DNA of 64,000 nt. Origin: an uncultured Lachnospiraceae bacterium (lineage in GTDB: Bacteria > Bacillota > Clostridia > Lachnospirales > Lachnospiraceae). The notes under the pieces were generated by a model that saw nothing but the letters and a program-made list of their open reading frames with translations, was not told the origin of the DNA and searched no databases. Position numbers and translations under genes: made by a program. The stretch lies in contig CACYMJ010000009.1 of assembly GCA_902775485.1 (NCBI GenBank), positions 1-64,000 of the forward strand. Direction: 5' to 3'. Position 1 is the stretch's first letter, and every line of letters begins with the position of its first letter. Below, in pieces: positions 1-8,210 of the stretch.

Positions 1-1
1 C

Positions 2-226
2 GGGGAGAACGACATCGTTGCTTTCGGGGCATATTTCGCGCTCAATCCCGTGCTCAGGGACAAGGTGAAACCCTTCCTCCAGTATGCCAAGGATCAGGGC
101 GCACTGCTCTATTATGACCTCAACTTCAGGGATAATCACGCTCATGAGGTTGAGAGCCTTAAAGAGACTTTCAGAGAGAACTTTGCACTGGCTGACATTG
201 TACGCGGGCATTGCCGGAGGCGCTGA
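2..226 (+). pseudogene. PfkB-family carbohydrate kinase fragment
   Basis: Reading from base 2, the frame encodes an internal piece of a ribokinase/PfkB-family sugar kinase: AFGAYFALNP, then YYDLNFRDNHAHE and ENFALADIVRG, which are typical of the middle of fructokinase-like proteins. The kinase match stops at about base 208 and the frame ends at TGA 224-226 after five unrelated residues. The upstream part lies outside the window. The match breaks exactly where a PfkA-like sequence begins in another frame, so this is either a rearranged relic or an assembly chimera. The family assignment is fairly secure. Nothing suggests a functional protein. Confidence 0.7.
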
Positions 227-272
227 TGTGATTCTGATTCCGGAGATTCCGTACCATATCGATAAGGTAATG
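198..272 (+). pseudogene. 6-phosphofructokinase (PfkA) fragment
   Basis: About 24 codons read LYAGIAGGADVILIPEIPY and continue to HIDKV. This matches the segment of ATP-dependent 6-phosphofructokinase that follows the GRHSGHLAL motif and contains the conserved GGAD and PEIP. It is only an internal snippet. It joins the PfkB piece across a shared stretch near 199-209 (TGTACGCGGG) and runs in frame into an SGNH-hydrolase sequence near 270. Real genes do not have this order, so it marks a junction of foreign pieces. Confidence 0.6.
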
Positions 273-1244
273 GAACAGGCACCGAATTCGAACATCGTCC
301 TGATGTCGATAGGGCCTGTGGATGACAACGGGATATACAAGAAGACGGTACAGAATTCGTGGATAGTCAAATACAATGATTTTCTGCTGAACACGGCCAA
401 GGACAAGCACATATTCTATCTGGATATAAATGAAGTGCTCACAGGTTCAAACGGACAGGTTAAACCCGAGTATAACGGAGGAGACGGACTGCATTATTCG
501 GGAAGCGGATGCCAGGCAATACTTGATTACATTATCGCTCACCCGGTTCCCGGGATAGCTGACGATGGCGAATACAAAGTTAAATATATCAAGCCTGATC
601 CGAACCGGACAAAGGTTACTATGGATGACGGATCTGGAATCGATGAGGCCAAGCTCCAGGAACTCATGAACATGATGATGGAGTCAACTCCCACACCTAC
701 TCCGACAGCGACAGCAACTCCGACCACATCTCCGGAAGAGTTAAAGCGTCAGGAAGAAGAAAGAAAGAAGAAGGAAGAGGAAGAACGTATAAAGAAAGAA
801 GAAGAGGAGCGCAAGCTTCGGGAGGAAGAAGAGAGAAAACGCAAAGAGAGAGAAGCGGCAGAAGCAGCAAAAAGGGCGGCCGAGGAAGCCGCAAAGAATA
901 ATGATGTTAGCAACGGTGGTTCTTCCGATACCGGCGGCTCTTCCGATACCGGTGGTTCTTCTGGTACTGGCGGCTCTTCCGATACCAGCGGCTCTTCCGG
1001 TACCGGTGGTTCTTCCGATACTGGCGGTTCTTCTGGTACTAGCGGCTCTTCTGATACTGGTGGCTCTTCCGATACCGGTGGTTCTTCTGGTACTGGCGGC
1101 TCTTCCGATACCGGCGGTTCTTCCGATACCGGTGGTTCTTCCGATACCGGCGGTTCTTCCGATACTGGCGGCTCTTCCGATACTGGTGGTTCTTCCGATA
1201 CCGGTAGCTCTTCCGATAGTAGTGAGAACCCAAATACTAACTAA
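270..1244 (+). CDS. SGNH/GDSL-like hydrolase, C-terminal part with charged coil and Gly-Ser repeats
   Basis: From about base 270 the frame encodes the second half of an SGNH-type esterase. It has an IVLMSIGPVD strand and the late block GDGLHYS, whose Asp and His would complete the catalytic triad. The N-terminal half with the GDS serine is missing and is replaced by PfkA-like sequence, so the start is unknown. After the domain come a Thr-Pro linker (TPTPTPTATATP), about 55 residues of alternating Glu/Lys/Arg that should form a long charged helix (about 736-900), and 17 six-residue Gly-Ser-Asp-Thr repeats. The protein ends in ENPNTN without a sortase motif or membrane anchor. The family usually acts on surface glycans or lipids. 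The intact protein is probably exported, but its signal peptide is not visible here. Confidence 0.65.
   Translation: MEQAPNSNIVLMSIGPVDDNGIYKKTVQNSWIVKYNDFLLNTAKDKHIFYLDINEVLTGSNGQVKPEYNGGDGLHYSGSGCQAILDYIIAHPVPGIADDGEYKVKYIKPDPNRTKVTMDDGSGIDEAKLQELMNMMMESTPTPTPTATATPTTSPEELKRQEEERKKKEEEERIKKEEEERKLREEEERKRKEREAAEAAKRAAEEAAKNNDVSNGGSSDTGGSSDTGGSSGTGGSSDTSGSSGTGGSSDTGGSSGTSGSSDTGGSSDTGGSSGTGGSSDTGGSSDTGGSSDTGGSSDTGGSSDTGGSSDTGSSSDSSENPNTN
915..1220 (+). repeat. 18-bp tandem repeat, 17 units
   Basis: Seventeen in-frame 18-bp units encode GGSSDT with variants GGSSGT, SGSSGT and SGSSDT, and a degenerate last unit GSSSDS. Synonymous differences between units (GGC/GGT, TCC/TCT, ACC/ACT) show that the array has some age. 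Because the unit is a multiple of three, gain or loss of units keeps the frame, so length may vary between strains. The repeat also leaves several other frames open, which are not genes. Confidence 0.9.
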
Positions 1245-1261
1245 CAATAGTTAACGAATAA

Positions 1262-3196
1262 TTACTCACCTACATACACTTCAACAGTATACCGGCACTC
1301 ATCAGCCTGTACTGTGATGACACAACTTCCGACGGAATGCGGCTTAAGCGTTCCGTCTTTTTTTACGGAACAGACCGAAGGCTTGGATGATCTGAATGAT
1401 ATATGATGATTGTTCCGCTCATATGCGGAAAGCTCATGAACGTCATAGTCCGCAAATACAGCCATAGGGCGGATCTGAAGTATGATCGGTTCATTGATGC
1501 TGACATCATACCGGTCGGTTCCCGGATAGAACCTTCTGATCTTTGTATCGTCGCAATCAGGTGCAAGCGTGTTAATACTGATATCTCTTCTTAAACCGTT
1601 ATACTCGATACCGACAACGCTTCTACCCTCCTTAAGAGGCATCAGCCTGTTATTTTCAAGGACATCAAGCATCTCATGATCATAAGTCTCTATATTGATC
1701 GCCGCACTGCTGATGCTTCTTCTGTTTCTGAAAGAGTCCCTTACTATACAGTTAAGGCTTACAGGATTACCGATAAATGACGTATAGGTCAGGGGATTCG
1801 TCGTAAGCATGATCGGCTCTTTTCCAAGAAGTGACTCATCGATGATTATCTCCTGTTTCAGGTTTTCCCTGCCGTCTTCTTCGCGATCAGGCTCATCTGT
1901 ATAATCAATCTGTATCGGAGCAAATCTTGTTGCCCAGACTGCCCACTTTACCTCTCCGCTTCCCCCATAAGCATAACCAAGGAGTTTCCTGTCGTCCTTT
2001 TTGATATGTCCGTAAGGGTCTGCCATCAGACCGCAGTTATGACATCCCGTAACAACATTCGTGTTCAGTTCCGATACACGATCAAAACTGATCCCGTCAT
2101 TGGATTCGTAATAGAGAAGACAGCTGTCGTCCTTAAATCTCCTGTTTGTTGTAAGGGCTACGAACTTGTGGCTCTCTTCAAGATATGCAACATCCCACGA
2201 ATCAGAATCGGCATATGTGTAGTTGTTATGATCCGTGGCATCATTTCTGTATATCGATATACCTTCATAGTGAAGTTTTTTCGGCCACATGGGATCGGTT
2301 ATGTCTGCCGTTCTCAGTTCCGTTGCCCTGACCCAGCCATATTTATCGGAGAATGAATCAAGTGTGTTATACACATAGATCTTATCATCCACGACGACAA
2401 AACTTGGCTCACCGACTCCCCAGCCGATATCGACTCCTTTAAAATACACGAGCGGGACCGCATCTCCTCCCCAGCCGTTTCCGTCCCATTTTACATAGGG
2501 TCCGTCGGGATTCTCGGATCTGGCGATAAAAACATTGTTGCATAATCCGTCCTCATTTACGGTTCCCGTATATCCCATATAGTAATATCCGTCATAGAAA
2601 AATACATCGGGATCACAGACCGACTTGAAATCGGCAGTGCCGGGAGTCGGCGCAAGAACGATCTTTTCATCTGACCAGCTCTTTCCGCCGTCATCGGAAT
2701 GCTGATATGAGATCCAGTCGTATTCTTTTTTCCCGTCACCGGGAGATGCAAACCATGCATCAATGCTGCCGTCATCGTGAAGCATTATCGACGGTCCGTA
2801 GCGGTAATCCGGAAGTCCCTGTCCCCAGAGTGCAAAAACATCTTTACCTTCATCCGTAAGACGTATCCTGACATGCTTATCTGCCAGATCAGCGTTGTAC
2901 TCATCGGTAATATCCCCCGCTTCCGGCGCTTTATCAACTGTCTCTTCGGAAAGGCTCTCGTCTTCAGTCACATCTGCAGATGTATCATCAGTTTCTTCCG
3001 GCTCCACAGTTATCTGTTCTTCGACCGGAGTCTCCGGAGATTGCGTGATAACCGCTGTCTGTTCCCCTTCTTGCGGCTTTTCGGTTTGTTCCTTAGCTGT
3101 GCACGCAGACATAAAAAGAGTCATAACCAGCATGACCGCAATAATCTTTACCGGTATTCCTTTTTTTTCAGAACATTCTTTTATAAGCTTTCTCAT
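1262..3196 (-). CDS. Lipoprotein with glycosidase-like beta-propeller and Ig-like domain
   Basis: The protein has 644 residues. A lysine-rich start and hydrophobic stretch end in the lipobox FMSAC, so it should be a lipid-anchored surface protein. A Glu/Thr/Pro-rich linker follows (about residues 35-100). The next 350 residues look like a five-bladed propeller of the GH43/sialidase type, with an Asp-box SDDGGKSW and repeats such as DPDVFFYDGYYYMGYTG and GEPSFVVVDDKIY. The C-terminus (RSSKPSVCSVKKDGTLKP, SVGSCVITVQA) resembles a bacterial Ig-like (BIG2) domain. Substrate and catalytic residues cannot be assigned. Its start overlaps the stop of the upstream gene by four bases, so it is the last gene of a three-gene operon with the AlkD-like and aldo/keto reductase genes. 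Confidence 0.65.
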   Translation of the reverse strand: MRKLIKECSEKKGIPVKIIAVMLVMTLFMSACTAKEQTEKPQEGEQTAVITQSPETPVEEQITVEPEETDDTSADVTEDESLSEETVDKAPEAGDITDEYNADLADKHVRIRLTDEGKDVFALWGQGLPDYRYGPSIMLHDDGSIDAWFASPGDGKKEYDWISYQHSDDGGKSWSDEKIVLAPTPGTADFKSVCDPDVFFYDGYYYMGYTGTVNEDGLCNNVFIARSENPDGPYVKWDGNGWGGDAVPLVYFKGVDIGWGVGEPSFVVVDDKIYVYNTLDSFSDKYGWVRATELRTADITDPMWPKKLHYEGISIYRNDATDHNNYTYADSDSWDVAYLEESHKFVALTTNRRFKDDSCLLYYESNDGISFDRVSELNTNVVTGCHNCGLMADPYGHIKKDDRKLLGYAYGGSGEVKWAVWATRFAPIQIDYTDEPDREEDGRENLKQEIIIDESLLGKEPIMLTTNPLTYTSFIGNPVSLNCIVRDSFRNRRSISSAAINIETYDHEMLDVLENNRLMPLKEGRSVVGIEYNGLRRDISINTLAPDCDDTKIRRFYPGTDRYDVSINEPIILQIRPMAVFADYDVHELSAYERNNHHISFRSSKPSVCSVKKDGTLKPHSVGSCVITVQADECRYTVEVYVGE

Positions 3197-3882
3197 TTTA
3201 TCTTCAAACTCTTGAGATATACCTTCTGTTCATCGGATATCCGGTAGCTTTCCACGGATTTCTGGATCGCTTTGTTATGTGTCCATTTATCAAGCTTCCG
3301 GTCTCGTATGAAAGGGATAACATCATCATACTGTTTCGCCAGTGCAGTCGCGAAATACCATGCTGTCATCATGTTCACATAGTATTCATCGGATCTTATC
3401 TTTGCGACCATCCTGGGATATTTAACATCAAAATCCTCATCAAGAAAATGCTGCATGAGCATACCTGTCCCGAATCTGATCGTGTATGTCTCCTTTGATC
3501 CCATCCATTTTTTGATCTGTTCCAAAAGTTCCTTTTTATGTTTCGCAAAAACCTTCGGTGACATCTGATCGCAGGTAGCCCAGTTATCGACATACGGAAG
3601 AAACCGGTTCACCTCATCAATACAATTTCCGTAATCTTTGATCTGTGAGATCGTAAATGCGTGAAGCTGGTTTTCATCAAAATACCTGTGCGGCAGATCA
3701 TGGAGAAAATCAGGCAGATCATCCCTTTTTAATAACTGTTTTGCATATTTGCGAAGTTCGGGAGTTCTTACTCCGATGATCGTATCCGGCGAGGCCGTCG
3801 GGATGATCTTTTTCTGCAATTCTTTGTATTTATCATCGCGAAGAGCAAACAGTTCTTCTTCTATCTCTTTTTTTATCATCAC
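3193..3882 (-). CDS. AlkD-like DNA alkylation repair protein
   Basis: The protein has 229 residues, the usual length of the AlkD/AlkC HEAT-repeat DNA glycosylases that remove alkylated purines. Typical features are GVRTPELRKYAKQL near the N-terminus, the central PYVDNWATCDQ and the later MTAWYFATALAKQYD. It is a soluble, all-helical protein. Both ends overlap the neighbouring genes by four bases (ATGA), so translation is probably coupled. Other base-repair genes lie close by at 5.7-6.8 kb. The family call is secure from motifs. The exact lesion is unknown. Confidence 0.85.
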   Translation of the reverse strand: MMIKKEIEEELFALRDDKYKELQKKIIPTASPDTIIGVRTPELRKYAKQLLKRDDLPDFLHDLPHRYFDENQLHAFTISQIKDYGNCIDEVNRFLPYVDNWATCDQMSPKVFAKHKKELLEQIKKWMGSKETYTIRFGTGMLMQHFLDEDFDVKYPRMVAKIRSDEYYVNMMTAWYFATALAKQYDDVIPFIRDRKLDKWTHNKAIQKSVESYRISDEQKVYLKSLKIK

Positions 3883-5006
3883 TGATCCTTATCCAAAATT
3901 GCAGCTGCTTCCTTCATAAGATCGGATATGGGAAGATGCTGAGGACATACGCTCTCGCACTGCCTGCATGATATACAGTCAGATGCTTTTCCGTTTGATG
4001 TGACCAGGCTCTGATAGAAATTATTTGCCCGCCAGTCATCGGGATATCTGCGAAGCGTATTTATCGTTCTGAAAACATCGGGTATGCTTATATTCATAGG
4101 ACAGCCGTCACAGCAATATTTACATCCCGTACATCCGATCTGGGGGACCTTGAGTACCTCTTCCGTCACCTCATTTATGATGGCAAATTCGTCATCCGCA
4201 AGCGGCTCAAAATCGGTAAATGTGGCTATATTATCATCCATCTGCTCCTCATTGGACATTCCGGAAAGCACAGTCATCACACCCGGAAGAGACGCCACGA
4301 ATCTGAGTGCCCACGATGCTATCGATCTGTTGGGCTGCCTCTTTTTCAGCTTTGCATCGATCTCGGGAGTAAATCCGGCCAGCATTCCTCCTCTTACGGG
4401 TTCCATGATTATTATTGGAATATTCCTGTCCCGCAGTATCTCGTAGAGTCTTTGCGAACGCACGACCGGATTGGTTCTGTCAAGATAATTAAGCTGTATC
4501 TGAACAAACTCGACTTCAGGATGTTTGTCAAGGACCTGTTCCAGAAGTTCAGGGCTTCCGTGAAACGAAAATCCGAAGTGTTTTATCTTGCCCTCGGCCT
4601 TACGGTCCATACACCATTTGAAGCTGTCATATTTTTCGTGAGCTTCGTAATTATTCCCTTCTTCTATTGAATGAAGAAGATAAAAATCAAAATAATCCAC
4701 TCCGGCTCTTTCAAGCTGTTCATTGAATATCCTTGGAATATCCGAAGCACTTCTCATCTCCCATGCGGGAAGTTTTGTTGCCAGCATAAACGAATCTCTC
4801 GGATAACGTTTTACCAGTGCTTCCCTGGCGGCAACCTCAGATTTGCCCCCATGATATATATATGCCGTGTCAAAATAATTCATTCCGGATTTCATGTACT
4901 TATCAACCATTTTGCATACATGGTCAATATCGATCACACCGTTTTCTTCCGGCAGCCGCATCATTCCGAATCCGAGTTTTGGCATTTTCGCGACATTGAT
5001 ACTCAT
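3879..5006 (-). CDS. Aldo/keto reductase with C-terminal 4Fe-4S ferredoxin domain
   Basis: The protein has 375 residues. The N-terminal 270 form an NAD(P)H-dependent aldo/keto reductase barrel with the tetrad visible as Asp and Tyr in YFDTAYIYHGG, Lys in LATKLP and His in FYLLHS. The last 90 residues hold two cysteine clusters, CTGCKYCCDGCP and CISCRQCESVCP, expected to bind two 4Fe-4S centres. This matches the COG1453 type common in anaerobes. The physiological substrate is unknown. It is first in an operon with the AlkD-like protein and the propeller lipoprotein. AGGAGG sits just upstream of the start. Confidence 0.9.
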   Translation of the reverse strand: MSINVAKMPKLGFGMMRLPEENGVIDIDHVCKMVDKYMKSGMNYFDTAYIYHGGKSEVAAREALVKRYPRDSFMLATKLPAWEMRSASDIPRIFNEQLERAGVDYFDFYLLHSIEEGNNYEAHEKYDSFKWCMDRKAEGKIKHFGFSFHGSPELLEQVLDKHPEVEFVQIQLNYLDRTNPVVRSQRLYEILRDRNIPIIIMEPVRGGMLAGFTPEIDAKLKKRQPNRSIASWALRFVASLPGVMTVLSGMSNEEQMDDNIATFTDFEPLADDEFAIINEVTEEVLKVPQIGCTGCKYCCDGCPMNISIPDVFRTINTLRRYPDDWRANNFYQSLVTSNGKASDCISCRQCESVCPQHLPISDLMKEAAAILDKDQ

Positions 5007-5071
5007 AGGCTTGACCTCCTGTCTATGGGAAATATAGTGGTCTTTTGATTATACATTAAAACCGTATGTAT

Positions 5072-5626
5072 TCATACTCTTAAGAACAAAGAATCCCCTT
5101 CGGTTTTTAACTGTTTTCTAAGCCTTCTATAATCCGGACAGTACCTTTCCACCTCAGCCCAGAATCTGCGCGAATGATTCATTTCCCGCAGATGGCACAG
5201 CTCGTGAATTATCACATATCCTATAACGTCTTCGGGAAGCATCATCAAAAGACAGTTGAAACTGAGATTTCCTTTTGAAGTGCAGCTTCCCCACAAAGTT
5301 TTCTGGCAGCGTATGCTCACCCTCTTGTATCCGACTCCCATCTTCTGTGCACATTCATATACAACACCGGGTATATACAGACGAGCCCTCATTTTAAGTT
5401 CTGCGATCTCCCGGTCCGTGAGCTTTTCGTTTGCACCGCAACTATCCATTCTCTCACGCATTTTTTTTACGTTTTTCTCGATCCAGTCACGCTTTTTTTC
5501 AACAAAAAGCGCGATCTCTTTTTTCGTTGCCCTCATGGGCGAGCGAACGATCACGCTGCCGTCCTGTCTTACTTCGATCACTATCGTTTTTCTTTTTGAT
5601 CTGATCAGTTGTATTTCGTATTCCAC
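5072..5626 (-). CDS. YgjP-type zinc metallopeptidase (DUF45)
   Basis: The protein has 184 residues and matches the YgjP/WrpA family. The zinc-binding helix HELCHLREMNH carries the HExxH-like HELCH, and the more C-terminal motif FWAEVERYCPDY follows the third His. An upstream conserved segment reads WGSCTSKGNLSFN. The start appears to be GTG at 5626. It is a soluble single-domain protein. The family is widespread but its biological substrate is poorly known. It stands alone, with short gaps on both sides. Confidence 0.85.
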   Translation of the reverse strand: MEYEIQLIRSKRKTIVIEVRQDGSVIVRSPMRATKKEIALFVEKKRDWIEKNVKKMRERMDSCGANEKLTDREIAELKMRARLYIPGVVYECAQKMGVGYKRVSIRCQKTLWGSCTSKGNLSFNCLLMMLPEDVIGYVIIHELCHLREMNHSRRFWAEVERYCPDYRRLRKQLKTEGDSLFLRV

Positions 5627-5674
5627 TTCAGATACTCTCTCGTCGGGTTAACGTTGTTTTAAACTTTCTTTTTG

Positions 5675-6301
5675 CTATTGTTTCCACTGATACTTTTCCA
5701 GATCCACCCTGCCGTCAATTACTTTGATACCGTCTGCCTCAAGAAGAGCGGCCTGTACGCCGGCTCCACCGAAAGCAAACTCTCCGGCCAGTTCTCCGTT
5801 GGCATTAACAACACGAAAACAAGGTATATTATCCGGATCGGGATTTTTATGAAGGGCATTACCGACTGCTCTGGCCATCTTTTTGTTACCTGCCAGTTTG
5901 GCTATCTGCGAATAAGTGGCCACATGCCCTTTAGGAATCTGCATTACAGCCTCATATATACGCTTCGTCGGACTGTCGCTTATGAGATCATAGCTCTCTG
6001 CGATCATCATTTTAATGTCTTTTTCCGGAACACTCCCATCCATAATGATCGTATTCCAATGATCTTTATTCTGATGATATCCGGGTACTACGGAAGTGTA
6101 TATATCCCTCCAGAAAAATGCTTTTGATGGATCGACCTTAACGTTCAGATTAAGGACGCCGCTCCTGATGTATGTCCACAGGAAGGCTTTTTTGTTTCCC
6201 CTGTATCTGACCAGCTGCCAGTTTTCATCATGAAACGGTGCATCAATATATGTGTCCGGAAATGACAGCCCGTATTCCAATACATCTTCCCTTGTCTTCA
6301 T
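5675..6301 (-). CDS. Fusion of YjbR/MmcQ domain and O6-alkylguanine transferase-like domain
   Basis: I chose ATG at 6301 (GAGAG seven bases upstream) over a GTG eight codons earlier, which gives 208 residues. Residues 1-110 match the MmcQ/YjbR double-wing fold (SFPDTYIDAPFHDENWQLVRY). Residues about 115-205 match the DNA-binding and active-site domain of methylguanine methyltransferases (IPKGHVATYSQIAKLAG, then NIPCFRVVN). The acceptor Cys is kept, but the usual PCHRV reads PCFRV, so the proton-relay His is missing. Direct alkyl transfer is therefore uncertain. Damage sensing of the alkyltransferase-like type is the alternative. It sits among other repair genes. Confidence 0.8.
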   Translation of the reverse strand: MKTREDVLEYGLSFPDTYIDAPFHDENWQLVRYRGNKKAFLWTYIRSGVLNLNVKVDPSKAFFWRDIYTSVVPGYHQNKDHWNTIIMDGSVPEKDIKMMIAESYDLISDSPTKRIYEAVMQIPKGHVATYSQIAKLAGNKKMARAVGNALHKNPDPDNIPCFRVVNANGELAGEFAFGGAGVQAALLEADGIKVIDGRVDLEKYQWKQ

Positions 6302-6331
6302 TTGCGTTCTCTCATGCAGATCCACCTGCAG

Positions 6332-6808
6332 TTATACTTCGCGGATCACTTTCCATGCCTGTATCAGTCTATCCATAGTCCATGCCGCATTTGCCGGACT
6401 GGTGGACGGCAGGCATATCGCCGGTCGTCCGGTTTTTGCTTCAGAATATTTCCTGTAATATCTGTCTGCCGTTTTACCGTTTACAAAAACAGCTTTTATA
6501 TCCGTCTGTTCCAGAATAACATCCAGATCATTCGGCACAACATTCCTGATGCTTGAATCCGCAGACCCTTCTATATCACATGAGGCGATCACATCCCAGA
6601 GCGCAATATGATTGTTCAGAAGAAACTCTCTCTTTTCAGGGACAGCGTGCGGCACTTCTGTCTCAAATACTGCCGCCGTAACCTTCCAGAAACGATTCTG
6701 CGGATGTCCGTAGAAAAAACCCTCTTCCCGCGATCTTACCGAGGGGAAGCTTCCAAGTATCAGAATATTTGAATATCGGTCATATACCGGTGAAATGGTG
6801 TGTATCAT
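6332..6808 (-). CDS. DNA-deoxyinosine/uracil glycosylase of the UDG superfamily
   Basis: ATG at 6808 overlaps the stop of the upstream methylase gene by four bases (ATGA), which fixes the start and gives 158 residues. The motifs ILILGSFPSVRSREEGFFYGHPQNRFWK and, near the C-terminus, LPSTSPANAAW are those of the DNA-deoxyinosine glycosylase branch of the uracil-DNA glycosylase superfamily, which excises deaminated bases. Translation is coupled to the RlmD-type gene. Together with the alkyltransferase fusion and AlkD-like genes downstream it forms a small cluster of base-repair functions. Confidence 0.85.
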   Translation of the reverse strand: MIHTISPVYDRYSNILILGSFPSVRSREEGFFYGHPQNRFWKVTAAVFETEVPHAVPEKREFLLNNHIALWDVIASCDIEGSADSSIRNVVPNDLDVILEQTDIKAVFVNGKTADRYYRKYSEAKTGRPAICLPSTSPANAAWTMDRLIQAWKVIREV

Positions 6809-8196
6809 TTCTCTTCCATTTTTTTCAAAGCACAAACGACTTCCGCATGAACTGTATGCGGGAACATGTCTACACACCGGATCTTTTCAACCCCGTAGCC
6901 GCGTCCGGTCAGATATTTCAAATCCCTTGCAAGTGTTGCACTGTCGCAGCTCACATACACTATACGATCCGGCCTCACGTCGCATACAGCCGATAACGCC
7001 GCCTCATCCATTCCTTTTCGCGGAGGATCGAATACAACTACATCCGCTCTTATCTCATCTTTATGAGCCGGAAGATACTCTTCGGCAGCTGCACAAATAA
7101 AAACTGTATTATCGACACCGTTTGATGCGGAATTTATTCTGGCATCTTCTATGGCTTCGGGAACTATCTCAAGGCCATGAACCTTGTCGACCTTATCAGC
7201 CATACATATGGATATTGTTCCGATACCGCAGCATATGTCATACACTTCTTCGCTTCCGGTAATATTTGCATACTCTATTGCCGTGCCGTACAATTTCTCA
7301 ACCTGAACGGGATTGACCTGATAAAATGACAACGGAGATATCTCAAAACTCTTACCAAGCAAAATATCGCTTATCTTATCGCTTCCCCATATGGTATGTA
7401 TCTCTTCTCCCATTATCACATTGGTGTTTTCGTTGTTAACCGATACGCAGATTGATGTCATACCGGGGATCGAAGTCAGCTCTTTTATCAGTTCACCCTG
7501 TGACCGAAGGTATTTGCCGCCTTGTCCGCTGTACCTGATAACAAGACAGACCATTATCTGTCCTGTGGAAAACCCCTTTCTTACAAGCACATGCCTAACT
7601 GTCCCCTCCCCTTTTATCTCATCATAAGGTTCAATACCGAATCTTTGCATGTGGGTAAGTATGATATCAAGGATCTCTTTGTTCTCTTTTGGTGAAAGCC
7701 TGCAATCAACACACGGGATTATGCTGTGTGTTCTGCCCGCATAAAAACCGGCCACGATATTGCCTTCGGAATCTTTTCCGACCGGATACTGTGCTTTGTT
7801 CCTGTAACGCAGCGGATCATCCATTCCAATGATCGGTTCCCAAGCCCGATCGATCACTTCTTCAGGAATGCCTCCGATACGGTTAATATCGTTTTTGACC
7901 TTGTTCTCTTTGAAACGAAGCTGGGCCTCATATGACAATGCCTGGATCTGACATCCTCCGCATCTTACATGTTCACTGCAAAACGGCTGTATCCTGTCGG
8001 CAGACGGAGTTATTATCTCCTCACATCGGGCGTATGCATAGTTCTTCTTAACCTTGGTCAGTCTTGCTCTTACCGTATCACCGCAAAGCGCATCTTTAAC
8101 AAAAAGAGTATAGCCGTTATACCTGCCTATACCCTCTCCGTTTTTTCCTATATCATCTATTGTGACCGTAAGTATCTGGTTTTTCCGGTATTCCAT
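6805..8196 (-). CDS. rlmD: 23S rRNA (uracil-C5)-methyltransferase, RlmD/RumA family
   Basis: The start at 8196 has AAAGG about eight bases upstream and lies just after the preceding stop. An upstream ATG at 8265 would overlap yhaM by 55 bases. The product has 463 residues. A TRAM RNA-binding domain (ILTVTIDDIGKNGEGIGRY) leads. The four Cys of an Fe-S cluster follow (FCSEHVRCGGC and CVDCR). The SAM-binding part has DICCGIGTISI, and the C-terminus has the catalytic VYVSCDSATLARDL. It methylates a uridine in 23S rRNA. Firmicutes often carry several paralogues, so the exact position (1939 or 747) is open. Confidence 0.85.
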   Translation of the reverse strand: MEYRKNQILTVTIDDIGKNGEGIGRYNGYTLFVKDALCGDTVRARLTKVKKNYAYARCEEIITPSADRIQPFCSEHVRCGGCQIQALSYEAQLRFKENKVKNDINRIGGIPEEVIDRAWEPIIGMDDPLRYRNKAQYPVGKDSEGNIVAGFYAGRTHSIIPCVDCRLSPKENKEILDIILTHMQRFGIEPYDEIKGEGTVRHVLVRKGFSTGQIMVCLVIRYSGQGGKYLRSQGELIKELTSIPGMTSICVSVNNENTNVIMGEEIHTIWGSDKISDILLGKSFEISPLSFYQVNPVQVEKLYGTAIEYANITGSEEVYDICCGIGTISICMADKVDKVHGLEIVPEAIEDARINSASNGVDNTVFICAAAEEYLPAHKDEIRADVVVFDPPRKGMDEAALSAVCDVRPDRIVYVSCDSATLARDLKYLTGRGYGVEKIRCVDMFPHTVHAEVVCALKKMEEK

Positions 8197-8210
8197 GCTA
8201 TTGCCTTTTA

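Noticed and set aside
915..1220. CRISPR-like array
   Set aside because: The units are directly adjacent 18-mers with no spacers and encode an in-frame protein repeat.
697..1254. Long open frames on both strands across the Gly-Ser repeat (117, 168 and 65 codons)
   Set aside because: They arise because an 18-bp repeat without stop codons is open in several frames. They have repetitive, non-protein-like composition and no ribosome sites.
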